A DNA stretch of 64,000 bases, from the NCBI RefSeq assembly GCF_004364285.1, contig NZ_SOBE01000002.1:372001-436000 (forward strand). The letters run 5' to 3'. A program made the position numbers and the translations under genes. The DNA comes from Frigoribacterium sp. PhB116. GTDB taxonomy: Bacteria > Actinomycetota > Actinomycetes > Actinomycetales > Microbacteriaceae. Shown here one piece after another: positions 34,830 to 42,364 of this stretch (the first letter of the stretch is position 1; the number at the start of each line of letters is the position of its first letter). A model generated the notes under the pieces. The model had not been told where the DNA came from. It worked only from the letters and a program-made list of their open reading frames with translations, and did not search any database.

Positions 34830-35279
34830 CTAGAGGCCGCGGCGCTCCTGCTCGGCCTGCTCGGCGGCCTCGCGCTCGGCGCGCAGCACGGCACGGCCGG
34901 CGTCGCGCTCCTTGACGCGCAGCTCTTCGTCACGCACCTCGGCGAGGTTGGCGCGCTCGGTGACCAGCCACTGCGGCATCTCCTCGAGGAGGGCGTGGAT
35001 CTGGTCGGTGGTGAGCGCGTCGTCGACGCCGGCACGGGCGAGGCCGGAGATCGTGACGCCGAGCTTCTGCGCGACGACGGGGCGCGGGTGCGGGCCGGTG
35101 CGACGCAGCTCGGCGAGCCACTCGGGCGGGTTCGCGGTCAGCTCGGCGAACTCCTCGCGGGTGACGGGGCTGGCCTGGAACGACTCGGGGGTCGCCGGCA
35201 GGTGCACCCCGAGCTTCTTCGCGGCCGTGAAGGGCTTGAGGGTCTGCGGGCTCTTGCCGCTGGGGGTCTCCGAGGTCAT
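34830..35279 (-). CDS. DUF5997 protein
   Basis: 149 residues, soluble and mostly helical: residues 15-50 hold Ala-Lys-Lys-Leu-Gly-Val, residues 55-110 a Pro-Glu-Trp-Leu...Leu-Gly-Val-Thr-Ile-Ser-Gly-Leu segment that looks like a helix-turn-helix-like pair, and the end is a charged coiled-coil tail. Start six nt after TACCCT. It is divergent from a gene encoding a lone LysR substrate-binding domain, the usual companion of DUF5997 in actinobacteria. A shared regulatory role is plausible: one partner might supply DNA binding, the other ligand sensing. Confidence 0.8.
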   Translation of the reverse strand: MTSETPSGKSPQTLKPFTAAKKLGVHLPATPESFQASPVTREEFAELTANPPEWLAELRRTGPHPRPVVAQKLGVTISGLARAGVDDALTTDQIHALLEEMPQWLVTERANLAEVRDEELRVKERDAGRAVLRAEREAAEQAEQERRGL

Positions 35280-35415
35280 CCCGCAAGGGTACCGCCCGGG
35301 CGGACCGGAGCCGGGGGCGCCGCCCACGCCCGTGGACGGGCGACGCGGGCACCCGCCGCGGGCGGGGGCACGGGCCACGGGCAGGGGGACGCAGGCCGCC
35401 CGGTAGCCTGGCGCG
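35280..35415. promoter_or_regulatory. Divergent leaderless promoters of DUF5997 and the LysR-like gene
   Basis: Minus TACCCT (35291-35286) is 6 nt from ATG 35279; plus TAGCCT (35404-35409) is 6 nt from ATG 35416. The 94 bp between the two -10 hexamers are very GC-rich without a clear operator. Confidence 0.6.
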
Positions 35416-36189
35416 ATGACGACCGAGCCGAGCCGCGCCTCCTTCCGCATCGGCTTCGTGCCCGGCGTGACCCTCTCGAAGTGGTCGCGGCTGTGGGAGG
35501 AGCGGCGCGCGGACCTGCCCCTCGACGTCGTCGAGGTGACGGGCGACGCGACCGGAGACGTGCTCGACGTGCTCCGCGGCGACGACCGCGTCGACATGGT
35601 GCTGGCCCGGCTGCCGCTGGCGGTCGGCGACGACTTCTCGTCCATCGCGCTCTACGAGGAGCGCGCCGTCGTCTGCTTCGGCAAGGAGCACCCGCTGGCC
35701 GCCGCGGGCAAGGACGACGAGCTCTCGCTGGCCGACCTCTCCGGCGAGGTGCGGCACGACCTCGACCCGGCCCTCGACGAGGCGCAGGCGATCGAGGTGG
35801 TGGCGACCGGCTCCGGCGTCGCCGTGATGCCGCAGTCGCTGGCCCGGCTGCACGGACGCTCGGGCGTGACGCACCGGTTCCTCTCCGACGTGCCGACGAC
35901 GACGATCGCGCTCGTCTGGCCGATCGGCGAGCTCGACAACGACATCGACGACTTCATCGGGGTCGTCCGTGGACGCACCCGCAACAGCAGCCGGTCGAGG
36001 AGGCGCGACGACGACGCGCAGGAGGCGCCCGCCGCCAAGGCCAAGGGTCCCGGCAAGGGCGGCGGCACGGGCGGCAAGGGCGCGGCCGGCGCACGCGGCT
36101 CGGGGCCCGGCCAGAAGAAGACGTCGCCCGGCGGTCGCGGCGGGCCACAGCGGGGCACCGGCCGCAGCCGCCCGCGCCGCGGCCGCTGA
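35416..36189 (+). CDS. LysR substrate-binding-domain protein lacking the DNA-binding domain
   Basis: 257 residues. Residues about 9-185 follow the periplasmic-binding-like effector fold of LysR regulators (Ile-Gly-Phe-Val-Pro-Gly-Val near the start; Val-Val-Ala-Thr-Gly-Ser-Gly-Val-Ala-Val-Met-Pro late), but the N-terminal winged helix is absent and the frame starts at a clear leaderless promoter, so this is not a truncation artefact. The last 70 residues are a Gly/Lys/Arg-rich tail that could bind nucleic acid. Partner of the divergent DUF5997 protein. Confidence 0.85.
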   Translation: MTTEPSRASFRIGFVPGVTLSKWSRLWEERRADLPLDVVEVTGDATGDVLDVLRGDDRVDMVLARLPLAVGDDFSSIALYEERAVVCFGKEHPLAAAGKDDELSLADLSGEVRHDLDPALDEAQAIEVVATGSGVAVMPQSLARLHGRSGVTHRFLSDVPTTTIALVWPIGELDNDIDDFIGVVRGRTRNSSRSRRRDDDAQEAPAAKAKGPGKGGGTGGKGAAGARGSGPGQKKTSPGGRGGPQRGTGRSRPRRGR

Positions 36190-36190
36190 C

Positions 36191-36343
36191 CCGCGCCTCC
36201 TGCGCTCCCGCACCGCGCCTCCTGCTCCTCTCCTCATTCAGGAAGACGAGTCCTGATCCTCGCGAGAGGGGGACTCGATCTCCTGATCCGTGCACGGATC
36301 AGGACCGGAGCGCCGCCGCTTCCTGAACGACGAGGAGGCGCGG
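36191..36343. repeat. Composite dispersed palindromic repeat, copy B (mirror-symmetric)
   Basis: Two direct CCGCGCCTCCTG copies (36191, 36213), the 18-bp block shared with copy A (36228-36245, inverted), a 22-bp perfect palindrome (36282-36303) and, on the far side, CTTCCTGAACGACGAGGAGG (36319-36338), a mirror image of the left block. The element is thus roughly symmetric about the palindrome. It starts 2 nt after the LysR-like gene's stop and has no gene. Confidence 0.8.
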
Positions 36344-36398
36344 CCACGAACCACGAGGGCTGCTCCACCAGCCCGACCGGCCTGGCATGCTGGCGCAC

Positions 36399-36641
36399 AT
36401 GAGCGAGAGCACCGACGGCGAGAAGCCGGTCCCGAGGCGGTTCCGACGCCTGAAGGTCAACCCCCTGCGCGACGTCCTGCCCTGGGTGGCGGTCGTGGTC
36501 GGATTGGTCCTCGTCGTCCGGGCGGCGCTCGGTCGCAGCCCCGGCGACGACACCGTGTGGCTGGTCATGGGCCTCGTGCTGGCCGCCGTCGGCATCGTGG
36601 TCTTCTTCGTCAACCGCTGGCAGGCGCGGCGCGGGCACTAG
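36399..36641 (+). CDS. Small two-helix membrane protein
   Basis: 80 residues: basic N-terminus, helices at about 27-44 and 52-73, Arg-rich end. Start chosen at the ATG 7 nt after CATGCT; an in-frame ATG 12 nt upstream (36387) lacks such support. Not recognised. A gene 17 nt downstream is probably co-transcribed. Confidence 0.7.
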   Translation: MSESTDGEKPVPRRFRRLKVNPLRDVLPWVAVVVGLVLVVRAALGRSPGDDTVWLVMGLVLAAVGIVVFFVNRWQARRGH

Positions 36642-36658
36642 GGGAGGACGTCGACGAC

Positions 36659-36982
36659 ATGAGAGAAGGCGTCCGCCGCCACCGGCAGACCGTCGCGGCG
36701 GTCCTGGCCGTCCTCACCGCGGTCGACCCGTACGGTCTCGAGCCCGGCACGCCGGAGGGGCCTCCGGCAGACGAGTACGAGCCGGAGGCTCTCGACCTGG
36801 CCCGTGTGCTCGTCGCAGAGGGGGCCGTGACCGTGCGTGACGTCGAGGACGTCTGGGCGCACTGGTTCTCGGAGTCCCTCGTGCTCAGGCTCGGAGTCGA
36901 CCGGACGGCCCGGCTGGTCGACGAGCTCAACGCGCTCGTCTCCGCCGCAGGGGCGAGTGGCTTGCCACTTCGCGGGGCCTGA
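36659..36982 (+). CDS. Hypothetical 107-aa soluble protein
   Basis: ATG with GGGGAGG about 11 nt upstream. Mostly helical; residues 22-45 (Asp-Pro-Tyr-Gly-Leu-Glu-Pro-Gly...Asp-Glu-Tyr-Glu-Pro-Glu) and the Trp-Ala-His-Trp-Phe-Ser-Glu stretch look conserved-domain-like (aromatic clusters amid acidic helices), but I know no name for it. A normal third-position GC bias supports translation. Confidence 0.6.
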   Translation: MREGVRRHRQTVAAVLAVLTAVDPYGLEPGTPEGPPADEYEPEALDLARVLVAEGAVTVRDVEDVWAHWFSESLVLRLGVDRTARLVDELNALVSAAGASGLPLRGA

Positions 36983-37044
36983 CGGGGCCCAGAAGCCCGC
37001 GAAGGGGCAACTCGAGCGTCGTGGCGGTGCGGCCGGCGCGCTGG

Positions 37045-37056
37045 TACCGTCCCCGC
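37045..37056 (+). promoter_or_regulatory. Leaderless -10 (TACCGT) of the SRPBCC gene
   Basis: TACCGT at 37045-37050, then 6 nt to the ATG. Confidence 0.55.
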
Positions 37057-37461
37057 ATGACCTGGCCCGCCGTGCACGTCTCCCGTCCGATCGAGCACGA
37101 CGTGGCTGCCGTGTCGCGGGTCGCGGGCGACCCGGCTCAGCTGCCCTCGTGGGCGGCCGGCCTCAGCAGCGGCGTCCGGCACGAGGGCGGGCGGTGGCTC
37201 GCCGACTCGCCGATGGGCGTCGTCGAGGTGGCGTTCACCGGGCCCGTCGAGCTCGGCGTGCTCGACCACGACGTCACGCTGCCCGACGGCACCGTCGTGC
37301 ACAACCCGCTGCGCGTGCTGGCGAACGACCAGGGCAGCGAAGTGGTCTTCACCCTCTTCAGGCGGCCTGGCACCTCCGACGCCGACTTCGCGGCCGACGT
37401 CGCGGCCGTCGAGCGTGACCTCGACCGGCTCGCCGCCCTGCTCGACGACCTCGCTCCGTGA
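37057..37461 (+). CDS. SRPBCC-fold protein
   Basis: 134 residues. It opens with His-Val-Ser-Arg-Pro-Ile-Glu-His-Asp, the first strand and helix of START-like polyketide cyclase/lipid-transfer folds, continues with antiparallel strands, and closes with a long C-terminal helix (about 110-132). Binds a hydrophobic ligand in known relatives; ligand unknown. Start set by the -10. Confidence 0.72.
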   Translation: MTWPAVHVSRPIEHDVAAVSRVAGDPAQLPSWAAGLSSGVRHEGGRWLADSPMGVVEVAFTGPVELGVLDHDVTLPDGTVVHNPLRVLANDQGSEVVFTLFRRPGTSDADFAADVAAVERDLDRLAALLDDLAP

Positions 37462-37570
37462 CCTCGTGCGACGAGCTCGCCCGCTGACTTCGCTCGACGA
37501 GCCGGGCGAGCGCGAGGGCGAAGGAGAACGTGGACGTCGCGCGAGGCGGCGAGCCCCCTACGCTGGCACC

Positions 37571-38335
37571 ATGTCGATGAAGACCTGCCTCCTGACCGGC
37601 GCCGGACGACGCGAGAGCATCGGGCGGGCCGTCGCCCGCGACCTCGCCGCCGACGGCTGGGACCTCGCCCTCGCGACCTGGGACCCGTACGACGACTCCA
37701 TGAGCTGGGGCGCCCGCCCGGGCGACCTCTCCGAGCTGGTCGCCGAGGTCGAGGGCCTCGGCCGGAGGGCCCGCGTCTACCAGGCCGACCTCTCCGACGC
37801 GGCGACCCCCGCCCGTCTCCTCGCGCAGGTGAACGCCGACCTCGGGCCCGTCTCCGGCCTCGTCCTGTCGCACTCGCAGAGCGTCGACTCGTCGATCCTC
37901 GACACCTCCGTCGAGGCCTTCGACCGGCACTTCGCCGTCAACACCCGCGCCGCCTGGCTGAGCATCAAGGCGCTCGCCGAGCAGCTGCCTCCCCTCGACG
38001 AGCTGCCCGACGGGGCCCGCGTCGTGGCGCTCACGAGCGACCACACCGTGCACAACCTGCCCTACGGCGCGAGCAAGGGCGCCCTCGACCGCATCGTGAT
38101 CGCCGCGGCCCGCGAGCTGGCCCACCTCGGCATCTCGTCGAACGCCGTCAACCCAGGACCGGTCGACACCGGCTGGATGGACGACGACACCCGCCGCACG
38201 CTGACCGCGATGCAGCCGACGGGCCGCCTCGGCACCCCCGAAGACGTCTCGCGCACCGTCCGGTTCCTGATGTCGCCCGAGGGCCGCTGGGTCACCGGCC
38301 AGCTGATAACGACCGACGGCGGCATCTCCGTCTGA
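37571..38335 (+). CDS. Short-chain dehydrogenase/reductase
   Basis: 254 residues, leaderless start (TACGCT at 37559-37564, 6 nt to ATG). The cofactor loop is Thr-Gly-Ala-Gly-Arg-Arg-Glu-Ser-Ile-Gly, longer than the classical form. Catalytic Ser/Thr follows Val-Val-Ala-Leu-Thr-Ser; Tyr-Gly-Ala-Ser-Lys is the YxxxK pair; Asn-Pro-Gly-Pro-Val-Asp-Thr-Gly-Trp resembles FabG/FabI-like enzymes. The Asn in Phe-Ala-Val-Asn-Thr-Arg is present. Similar proteins are often annotated as 3-oxoacyl reductases; substrate not defined. Confidence 0.88.
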   Translation: MSMKTCLLTGAGRRESIGRAVARDLAADGWDLALATWDPYDDSMSWGARPGDLSELVAEVEGLGRRARVYQADLSDAATPARLLAQVNADLGPVSGLVLSHSQSVDSSILDTSVEAFDRHFAVNTRAAWLSIKALAEQLPPLDELPDGARVVALTSDHTVHNLPYGASKGALDRIVIAAARELAHLGISSNAVNPGPVDTGWMDDDTRRTLTAMQPTGRLGTPEDVSRTVRFLMSPEGRWVTGQLITTDGGISV

Positions 38336-38353
38336 CGATGAGGCGCGGGCCGG

Positions 38354-38399
38354 GACGAGGAGGCGCGGCCGCGGTCCCGCAGGCGCCGCCTTCCTCGTC
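38354..38399 (+). terminator. Hairpin after the dehydrogenase gene containing a GGAGGCGCGG copy
   Basis: GACGAGGA (38354-38361) pairs with TCCTCGTC (38392-38399); partial GC pairing inside. The dispersed motif lies at 38359-38368. Confidence 0.5.
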
Positions 38400-38431
38400 T
38401 GTGCCCCTTCCCCGCAGATGCGCGGGGGCCC

Positions 38432-38443
38432 TACCCTCTGCCC
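38432..38443 (+). promoter_or_regulatory. Leaderless -10 (TACCCT) of the OmdA-like gene
   Basis: TACCCT at 38432-38437, then 6 nt to the ATG. Confidence 0.55.
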
Positions 38444-38926
38444 ATGACCGACTCCGTGCCTGACGTCACCTTCCCCACCGTCGTCCTCGAGGCCCGCCCG
38501 GGCGTCACCGGGCTCGTGGTGCCGCCCGAGGAGCTCACAGGGCTCGGCGCCGGGAAGCGCCCGGCCGTCGTCGTGACGGTGCACGGCGTCGGCGACGCCC
38601 CCACCGAGCCGTACAGCTACCGCAACACGGTCGGCAGCATGGGCGGCCGGTCCCTCGTGTCGCTCAGCGCCGAGCACCGTCGGGCATCCGGGCTGGTCGG
38701 AGGCCAGCAGGTGGAGGTGACGCTGGCTCTCGACACGGAGCCCCGGGTCGTCGAGGTGCCCGCCGCGCTCGCCGAGGCGTGGGCCGGGGACGACGCCCTC
38801 CGCGCCTCCTTCGACGCCCTGTCGCCCAGCAGGCAGGCGGCCCTGACGCTGCCGATCGCCGACGCGAAGACGGACGCGACCCGCGAGCGTCGCGTGGCCG
38901 CGGCGCTCGACGCGCTTCGCGGCTGA
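38444..38926 (+). CDS. DUF1905 plus YdeI/OmdA-like protein
   Basis: 160 residues. Residues about 1-90 form the DUF1905 beta barrel (Arg-Pro-Ala-Val-Val-Val-Thr-Val, the Tyr-Arg-Asn-Thr-Val stretch, Gly-Gln-Gln-Val-Glu-Val-Thr-Leu). Residues about 95-160 are the bacteriocin-protection/YdeI-like helical tail (Phe-Asp-Ala-Leu-Ser-Pro-Ser-Arg-Gln, Ala-Lys-Thr-Asp-Ala-Thr-Arg-Glu-Arg-Arg). Widespread; no proven activity. One dispersed-motif copy lies inside at 38810-38819. Confidence 0.8.
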   Translation: MTDSVPDVTFPTVVLEARPGVTGLVVPPEELTGLGAGKRPAVVVTVHGVGDAPTEPYSYRNTVGSMGGRSLVSLSAEHRRASGLVGGQQVEVTLALDTEPRVVEVPAALAEAWAGDDALRASFDALSPSRQAALTLPIADAKTDATRERRVAAALDALRG

Positions 38927-38983
38927 CGCGGTCGGGCACGCAGCGGGCGGAGCGCCCTGCCTGTGCCCCGCCCGGGAAGGCCC

Positions 38984-38996
38984 GAGGAGGCGCGGG
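38984..38996 (+). repeat. GGAGGCGCGG motif copy upstream of the DUF2945 gene
   Basis: GAGGAGGCGCGGG abuts TACCGT (38996-39001), the likely -10 of the next gene. Confidence 0.65.
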
Positions 38997-39032
38997 TACC
39001 GTCCAGCGCATCCGACAGCCTGAGGAGGCACG

Positions 39033-39239
39033 ATGACGTTCAGCAAGGGCGACCACGTGACGTGGAACACGCCGCAGGGCGAGACCCACGGCACCGTGGT
39101 GGACAAGCGCGTGAAGGAGTTCCAGTTCGACGGCCAGACCTTCAAGGCCTCGGGCGACGAGCCGTACTTCATCGTGAAGAGCGACAAGACCGACGCGGAG
39201 GCGGCTCACAAGGAGTCGGCCCTCTCGAAGAAGAAGTAG
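39033..39239 (+). CDS. DUF2945 (HVA1/Tudor-like) small protein
   Basis: 68 residues: Phe-Ser-Lys-Gly-Asp-His-Val-Thr-Trp-Asn-Thr-Pro-Gln-Gly, then Thr-His-Gly-Thr-Val, Pro-Tyr-Phe-Ile-Val-Lys-Ser and a Lys-rich end, the hallmark of the Tudor-like DUF2945/hypervirulence-associated family. GAGGAGG stands 6 nt before the ATG. Forms a bicistron with the next gene. Function unknown. Confidence 0.85.
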   Translation: MTFSKGDHVTWNTPQGETHGTVVDKRVKEFQFDGQTFKASGDEPYFIVKSDKTDAEAAHKESALSKKK

Positions 39240-39250
39240 GGGACAGCACC

Positions 39251-39487
39251 ATGGCAGATCTGACCGACGTGACCTGGAACCAGGAAGCCCGCGACAAGAT
39301 GCTCACCGACGCCGACCGCGTGCTGCAGGACGCCGTCCGCGAGGTCGCGGCCGAGCACGAGGGCGACGACTGGGAGCCCGCCTTCGCCGCGCTGAACGAG
39401 CGCCTCAAGGGCCGCTTCATCGACTACGAGCCCGGCCCGGACGTGCGCAAGTACGCCGAGGCGATCGCGCGCGGCGACTACCGCTGA
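39251..39487 (+). CDS. Hypothetical 78-aa acidic protein
   Basis: Starts 11 nt after the DUF2945 stop (ATG; GGGGA upstream). Two helices with Asp/Glu and Arg faces, and Trp in Asp-Asp-Trp-Glu-Pro-Ala-Phe. Its last 10 bp overlap the convergent MFS gene. Not recognised, but codon bias and spacing support a real gene. Confidence 0.65.
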   Translation: MADLTDVTWNQEARDKMLTDADRVLQDAVREVAAEHEGDDWEPAFAALNERLKGRFIDYEPGPDVRKYAEAIARGDYR

Positions 39488-40773
39488 TCGAACGGCTCCT
39501 GATCGACCCGCTCGTCCGCTGACAGGACCGCGGGTGCGTCGATGCGGCGCACCCGCGGGCTGACGGCCACCGCCACGGCCACGACGGCGATCAGGCCGGC
39601 CAGCGTGAACAGGGCCCCCGGCGTGCCGAACCGGTCGGCGAGGGGCCCGACCACGAGTTCCCCGACGGGGATCCCGGCCAGCGTCGCGAGCGTCAGCGCC
39701 CCGAAGACCCGGCCGAGGTAGGCGCGCGGCACGAGGGTCTGGATCGCCACGTCGAGCGGCACTGTGAACAGCTCGAGGCCGACGCTCGACACGAAGAGGC
39801 CGAGGCAGAGCCAGAACGCCCAGTGCAGCGGGTCGACGTACGGCGCGTCCAGCACCTCGGGCTGGTCGACGTGGGCGCCGGCGAGCAGCACCAGGGGCAG
39901 CACCAGCGCAGCCGTCGCCAGGCAGGCGACCGCGAGCCGCAGCCGCCCGCGCAGCCGGCCCGCCCAGACGGCCCCGACGACGAGGCCGAGGGTCTGCACC
40001 GCCCCGGCGAAGCCCCACAGCACCCGGCCGAACGACTCGTCCGCCACGAGCGGCCCGATCACCTGCACCCCGCCGGCGAAGCTGAGCTGGTGCACGAACG
40101 CCAGCGCCATCGTCGCCCGGAGCCACGGCGACCGCGCGACGAAGCCGATGCCCGAGCCCAGGTCGTGCAGCAGCGACCCCGAGCCGGAGGCGCCGGTCAC
40201 CGACCGCGGCACGCGCGCGAACGCCAACGCGGCCGCCACCGACAGCCCGGCGCCGACGAGCAGCGCGCTGCCCGTCCCTGCGACGCCCACGAGCGCGCCG
40301 CCCAGGGCCGTGCCGACGATCAGGCCGACGTTCATGCTGATCCGCGCGAGCACGGTGCCGTCGCGCACGAGAGGCTCGACGAGAACGTCGCGGAGCATCG
40401 CGCTCGAGGCCGGGCCGAAGAACGCCGCGGCCGCGCCCGTCAGGGCAGCCGCCACGGCCAGCGTCACGAAGGTCTCGTTCCCCGTCAGCAGGAGCACCCC
40501 CGCAGCGACGAGGGAGGCGGCCGAGACCACCGAGGAGGCGGTGGACACCAGGCGCCGCGGCAGCCGGTCCGCGAGGGCGCCGCCCACGAGGACGAGCACG
40601 ACGTTCGGCACCGCACGGGCCGCCACGACGAGGCCCAGCTGCGTCGCGTCCGCGCCGAGGTCGACGGCCGCGAAGACCAGGGCGAGGGGGGCCAGGCCGC
40701 CGACCACCCACGACAGCAGGCGTCCGACCCACAGGGCGCGGAACGCCGGGATGCGCAGCAGCGACCACCTCAC
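39478..40773 (-). CDS. MFS transporter (MFS_3/enterobactin-exporter-like)
   Basis: 431 residues, 12 predicted helices. N-terminal Phe-Arg-Ala-Leu-Trp-Val-Gly-Arg-Leu-Leu-Ser and motif A Gly-Gly-Ala-Leu-Ala-Asp-Arg-Leu-Pro-Arg-Arg are typical of MFS_3/EntS-like exporters. GTG start exactly 6 nt after minus-strand TAGGCT (40785-40780). Divergent from a TetR regulator that likely controls it. Confidence 0.87.
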   Translation of the reverse strand: MRWSLLRIPAFRALWVGRLLSWVVGGLAPLALVFAAVDLGADATQLGLVVAARAVPNVVLVLVGGALADRLPRRLVSTASSVVSAASLVAAGVLLLTGNETFVTLAVAAALTGAAAAFFGPASSAMLRDVLVEPLVRDGTVLARISMNVGLIVGTALGGALVGVAGTGSALLVGAGLSVAAALAFARVPRSVTGASGSGSLLHDLGSGIGFVARSPWLRATMALAFVHQLSFAGGVQVIGPLVADESFGRVLWGFAGAVQTLGLVVGAVWAGRLRGRLRLAVACLATAALVLPLVLLAGAHVDQPEVLDAPYVDPLHWAFWLCLGLFVSSVGLELFTVPLDVAIQTLVPRAYLGRVFGALTLATLAGIPVGELVVGPLADRFGTPGALFTLAGLIAVVAVAVAVSPRVRRIDAPAVLSADERVDQEPFDQR

Positions 40774-40849
40774 GCGGTGAGCCTACGCTCGGCTCATGGG
40801 GGCACCCGAGGCGGTGCGATCGTCCGCAGCCCGCCCTAGGCTGGCCCCG
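40774..40849. promoter_or_regulatory. Divergent leaderless promoters of the MFS and TetR genes
   Basis: Minus TAGGCT (40785-40780) to GTG 40773 is 6 nt; plus TAGGCT (40837-40842) to ATG 40850 is 7 nt. Short and symmetric, a natural place for the TetR operator, though I see no convincing dyad. Confidence 0.55.
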
Positions 40850-41503
40850 ATGTCCGCACTCGACGAGCCCGCCGCCCCGCCCGGCCGCTACCGCAAGGGC
40901 GTCGCCAAGCGCGAGGCGATCCTCGAGGCGGCGCTGCCCGTCTTCGGCAAGGTCGGGTTCCACGGTGCCTCCCTGCGCGAGATCGCCCGCAGCTGCGGGG
41001 TGTCGCACCAGTCGCTGATGCACTACTTCGCGACCAAGGACGAGCTCCTCATGGCCGTCCTCCGTCGACGCGACGAGCGCCTCCGGCAGCACTTCGACGA
41101 CGAGGGCGGGATGCGCCTGGCCGAGCTGGTCGCGCTGGCCGAGTACAACGTCGACGTGCCCGCTGTCATCTCGCTCTTCATCACGGCGTCGGCCGAGGCG
41201 ACGTCGAGCGACCACCCGGCCCACGACTACTACGCCGACCACTACGACCGCATCATCGGCTCGACCTCGGCCTACCTCGCGGTCGCGGAGGCGCGCGGCT
41301 GGCTGCGGGACGGGTTCACGGCCGAGTCGGCAGCCCGCGTCGTGCTGGCCGTGCAGGACGGGCTGCAGCTGCAGTGGCTGTACCGACGCGACGAGGTGCA
41401 GGTGGCCGACCTGATGCGGCTCGTCATCGGCACGGTCGTGACCGTGCCGACCGAGGAGCTCGACGACGCCGTGCGCGAGCAGGTCGCCGCAGCCCCGAGC
41501 TGA
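40850..41503 (+). CDS. TetR/AcrR-family regulator
   Basis: 217 residues. HTH at about 22-65: Ile-Leu-Glu-Ala-Ala-Leu-Pro-Val-Phe-Gly-Lys-Val-Gly-Phe-His-Gly-Ala-Ser-Leu-Arg then Gly-Val-Ser-His-Gln-Ser-Leu-Met-His-Tyr-Phe. The C-terminal ligand domain is all helical. Probable repressor of the divergent MFS gene, and possibly of the ABC exporter whose stop is 13 nt from its own. No ligand is predictable. Confidence 0.9.
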   Translation: MSALDEPAAPPGRYRKGVAKREAILEAALPVFGKVGFHGASLREIARSCGVSHQSLMHYFATKDELLMAVLRRRDERLRQHFDDEGGMRLAELVALAEYNVDVPAVISLFITASAEATSSDHPAHDYYADHYDRIIGSTSAYLAVAEARGWLRDGFTAESAARVVLAVQDGLQLQWLYRRDEVQVADLMRLVIGTVVTVPTEELDDAVREQVAAAPS

Positions 41504-41515
41504 TCCGCCAGTGCC

Positions 41516-42364
41516 CTACTTCGAGCTGATCCGCTGGAACTTGCGGATGCTCAGCGGCACGAACACCACGAGCATGACCGCGAGGCCGACGAGCACGGTG
41601 ACGTACGGGTGCTGCAGCGTCCAGATGTCGGGCACGGGGGTGTCGCCGAGATTGCCGAACGACGTGCGGGCGGCCTGGACCAGCGACGACACCGGGTTCC
41701 ACTCGGCGAAGACGCGCAGCACCGTCGGCAGCGTGTCGCTCGGCACGAAGGCGTTCGAGATGAACGTCAGGGGGAACAGGATCATGAACGACGCGTTGTT
41801 GATCGTCTCCGGCGTCTTGACGCTCATGCCGAGCAGCGCCATCACCCAGCTGAACGAGTAGCTGAAGAGCAGCAGCAGCGCGATGCCCCCGAGGAACATC
41901 AGCGGCGGCGTGTTCACCCGCCAGCCGACCGCGAGGCCGGTGAGCATCATGATCACCATCGAGATCGAGTTGAGCGCCAGGTCGCTGTTCGTCCGGCCGA
42001 TCAGCACCGCCGATGGGCTCATCGGCAGGGTGCGGAACCGGTCGATGATGCCCTCCTTCAGATCTTGCGCCATGGCGGCGCCCGAGAAGGTCGAGCCGAA
42101 GACGACGGTCTGGGCGAAGATGCCCGCCATCAGGAACTGCGTGTAGTCCGTGCCCTGCACGGCGATCGCGCCGCCGTAGACCTGGCTGAACAGCAGCACG
42201 AACATGATCGGCTGCAGCACCGCGAAGATCAGCATGTCGGGCGAGCGCTTGACCTTGATCAGGTTGCGCTTCGTCACGGTCCACCCGTCGGAGGCCCAGG
42301 TGCCGAGCCCCGTGGGGCCCACGGGCGTGAGGGTCTGCGCGAGCGCGCTCGTCGTCGTGGTCAT
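41516..42364 (-). CDS. ABC-2 type permease, drug/antigen exporter
   Basis: 282 residues, six membrane helices between about 45 and 275, with the ABC-2/DrrB signature (Ile-Phe-Ala-Gln-Thr-Val-Val-Phe-Gly-Ser-Thr, Asp-Leu-Lys-Glu-Gly-Ile-Ile-Asp-Arg-Phe-Arg-Thr-Leu-Pro-Met). ATG overlaps the ATPase stop by 4 nt. Partners the ATPase below to export a hydrophobic drug, lipid or oligoketide. Start chosen at Met-Thr-Thr-Thr-Thr-Ser. Confidence 0.9.
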   Translation of the reverse strand: MTTTTSALAQTLTPVGPTGLGTWASDGWTVTKRNLIKVKRSPDMLIFAVLQPIMFVLLFSQVYGGAIAVQGTDYTQFLMAGIFAQTVVFGSTFSGAAMAQDLKEGIIDRFRTLPMSPSAVLIGRTNSDLALNSISMVIMMLTGLAVGWRVNTPPLMFLGGIALLLLFSYSFSWVMALLGMSVKTPETINNASFMILFPLTFISNAFVPSDTLPTVLRVFAEWNPVSSLVQAARTSFGNLGDTPVPDIWTLQHPYVTVLVGLAVMLVVFVPLSIRKFQRISSK

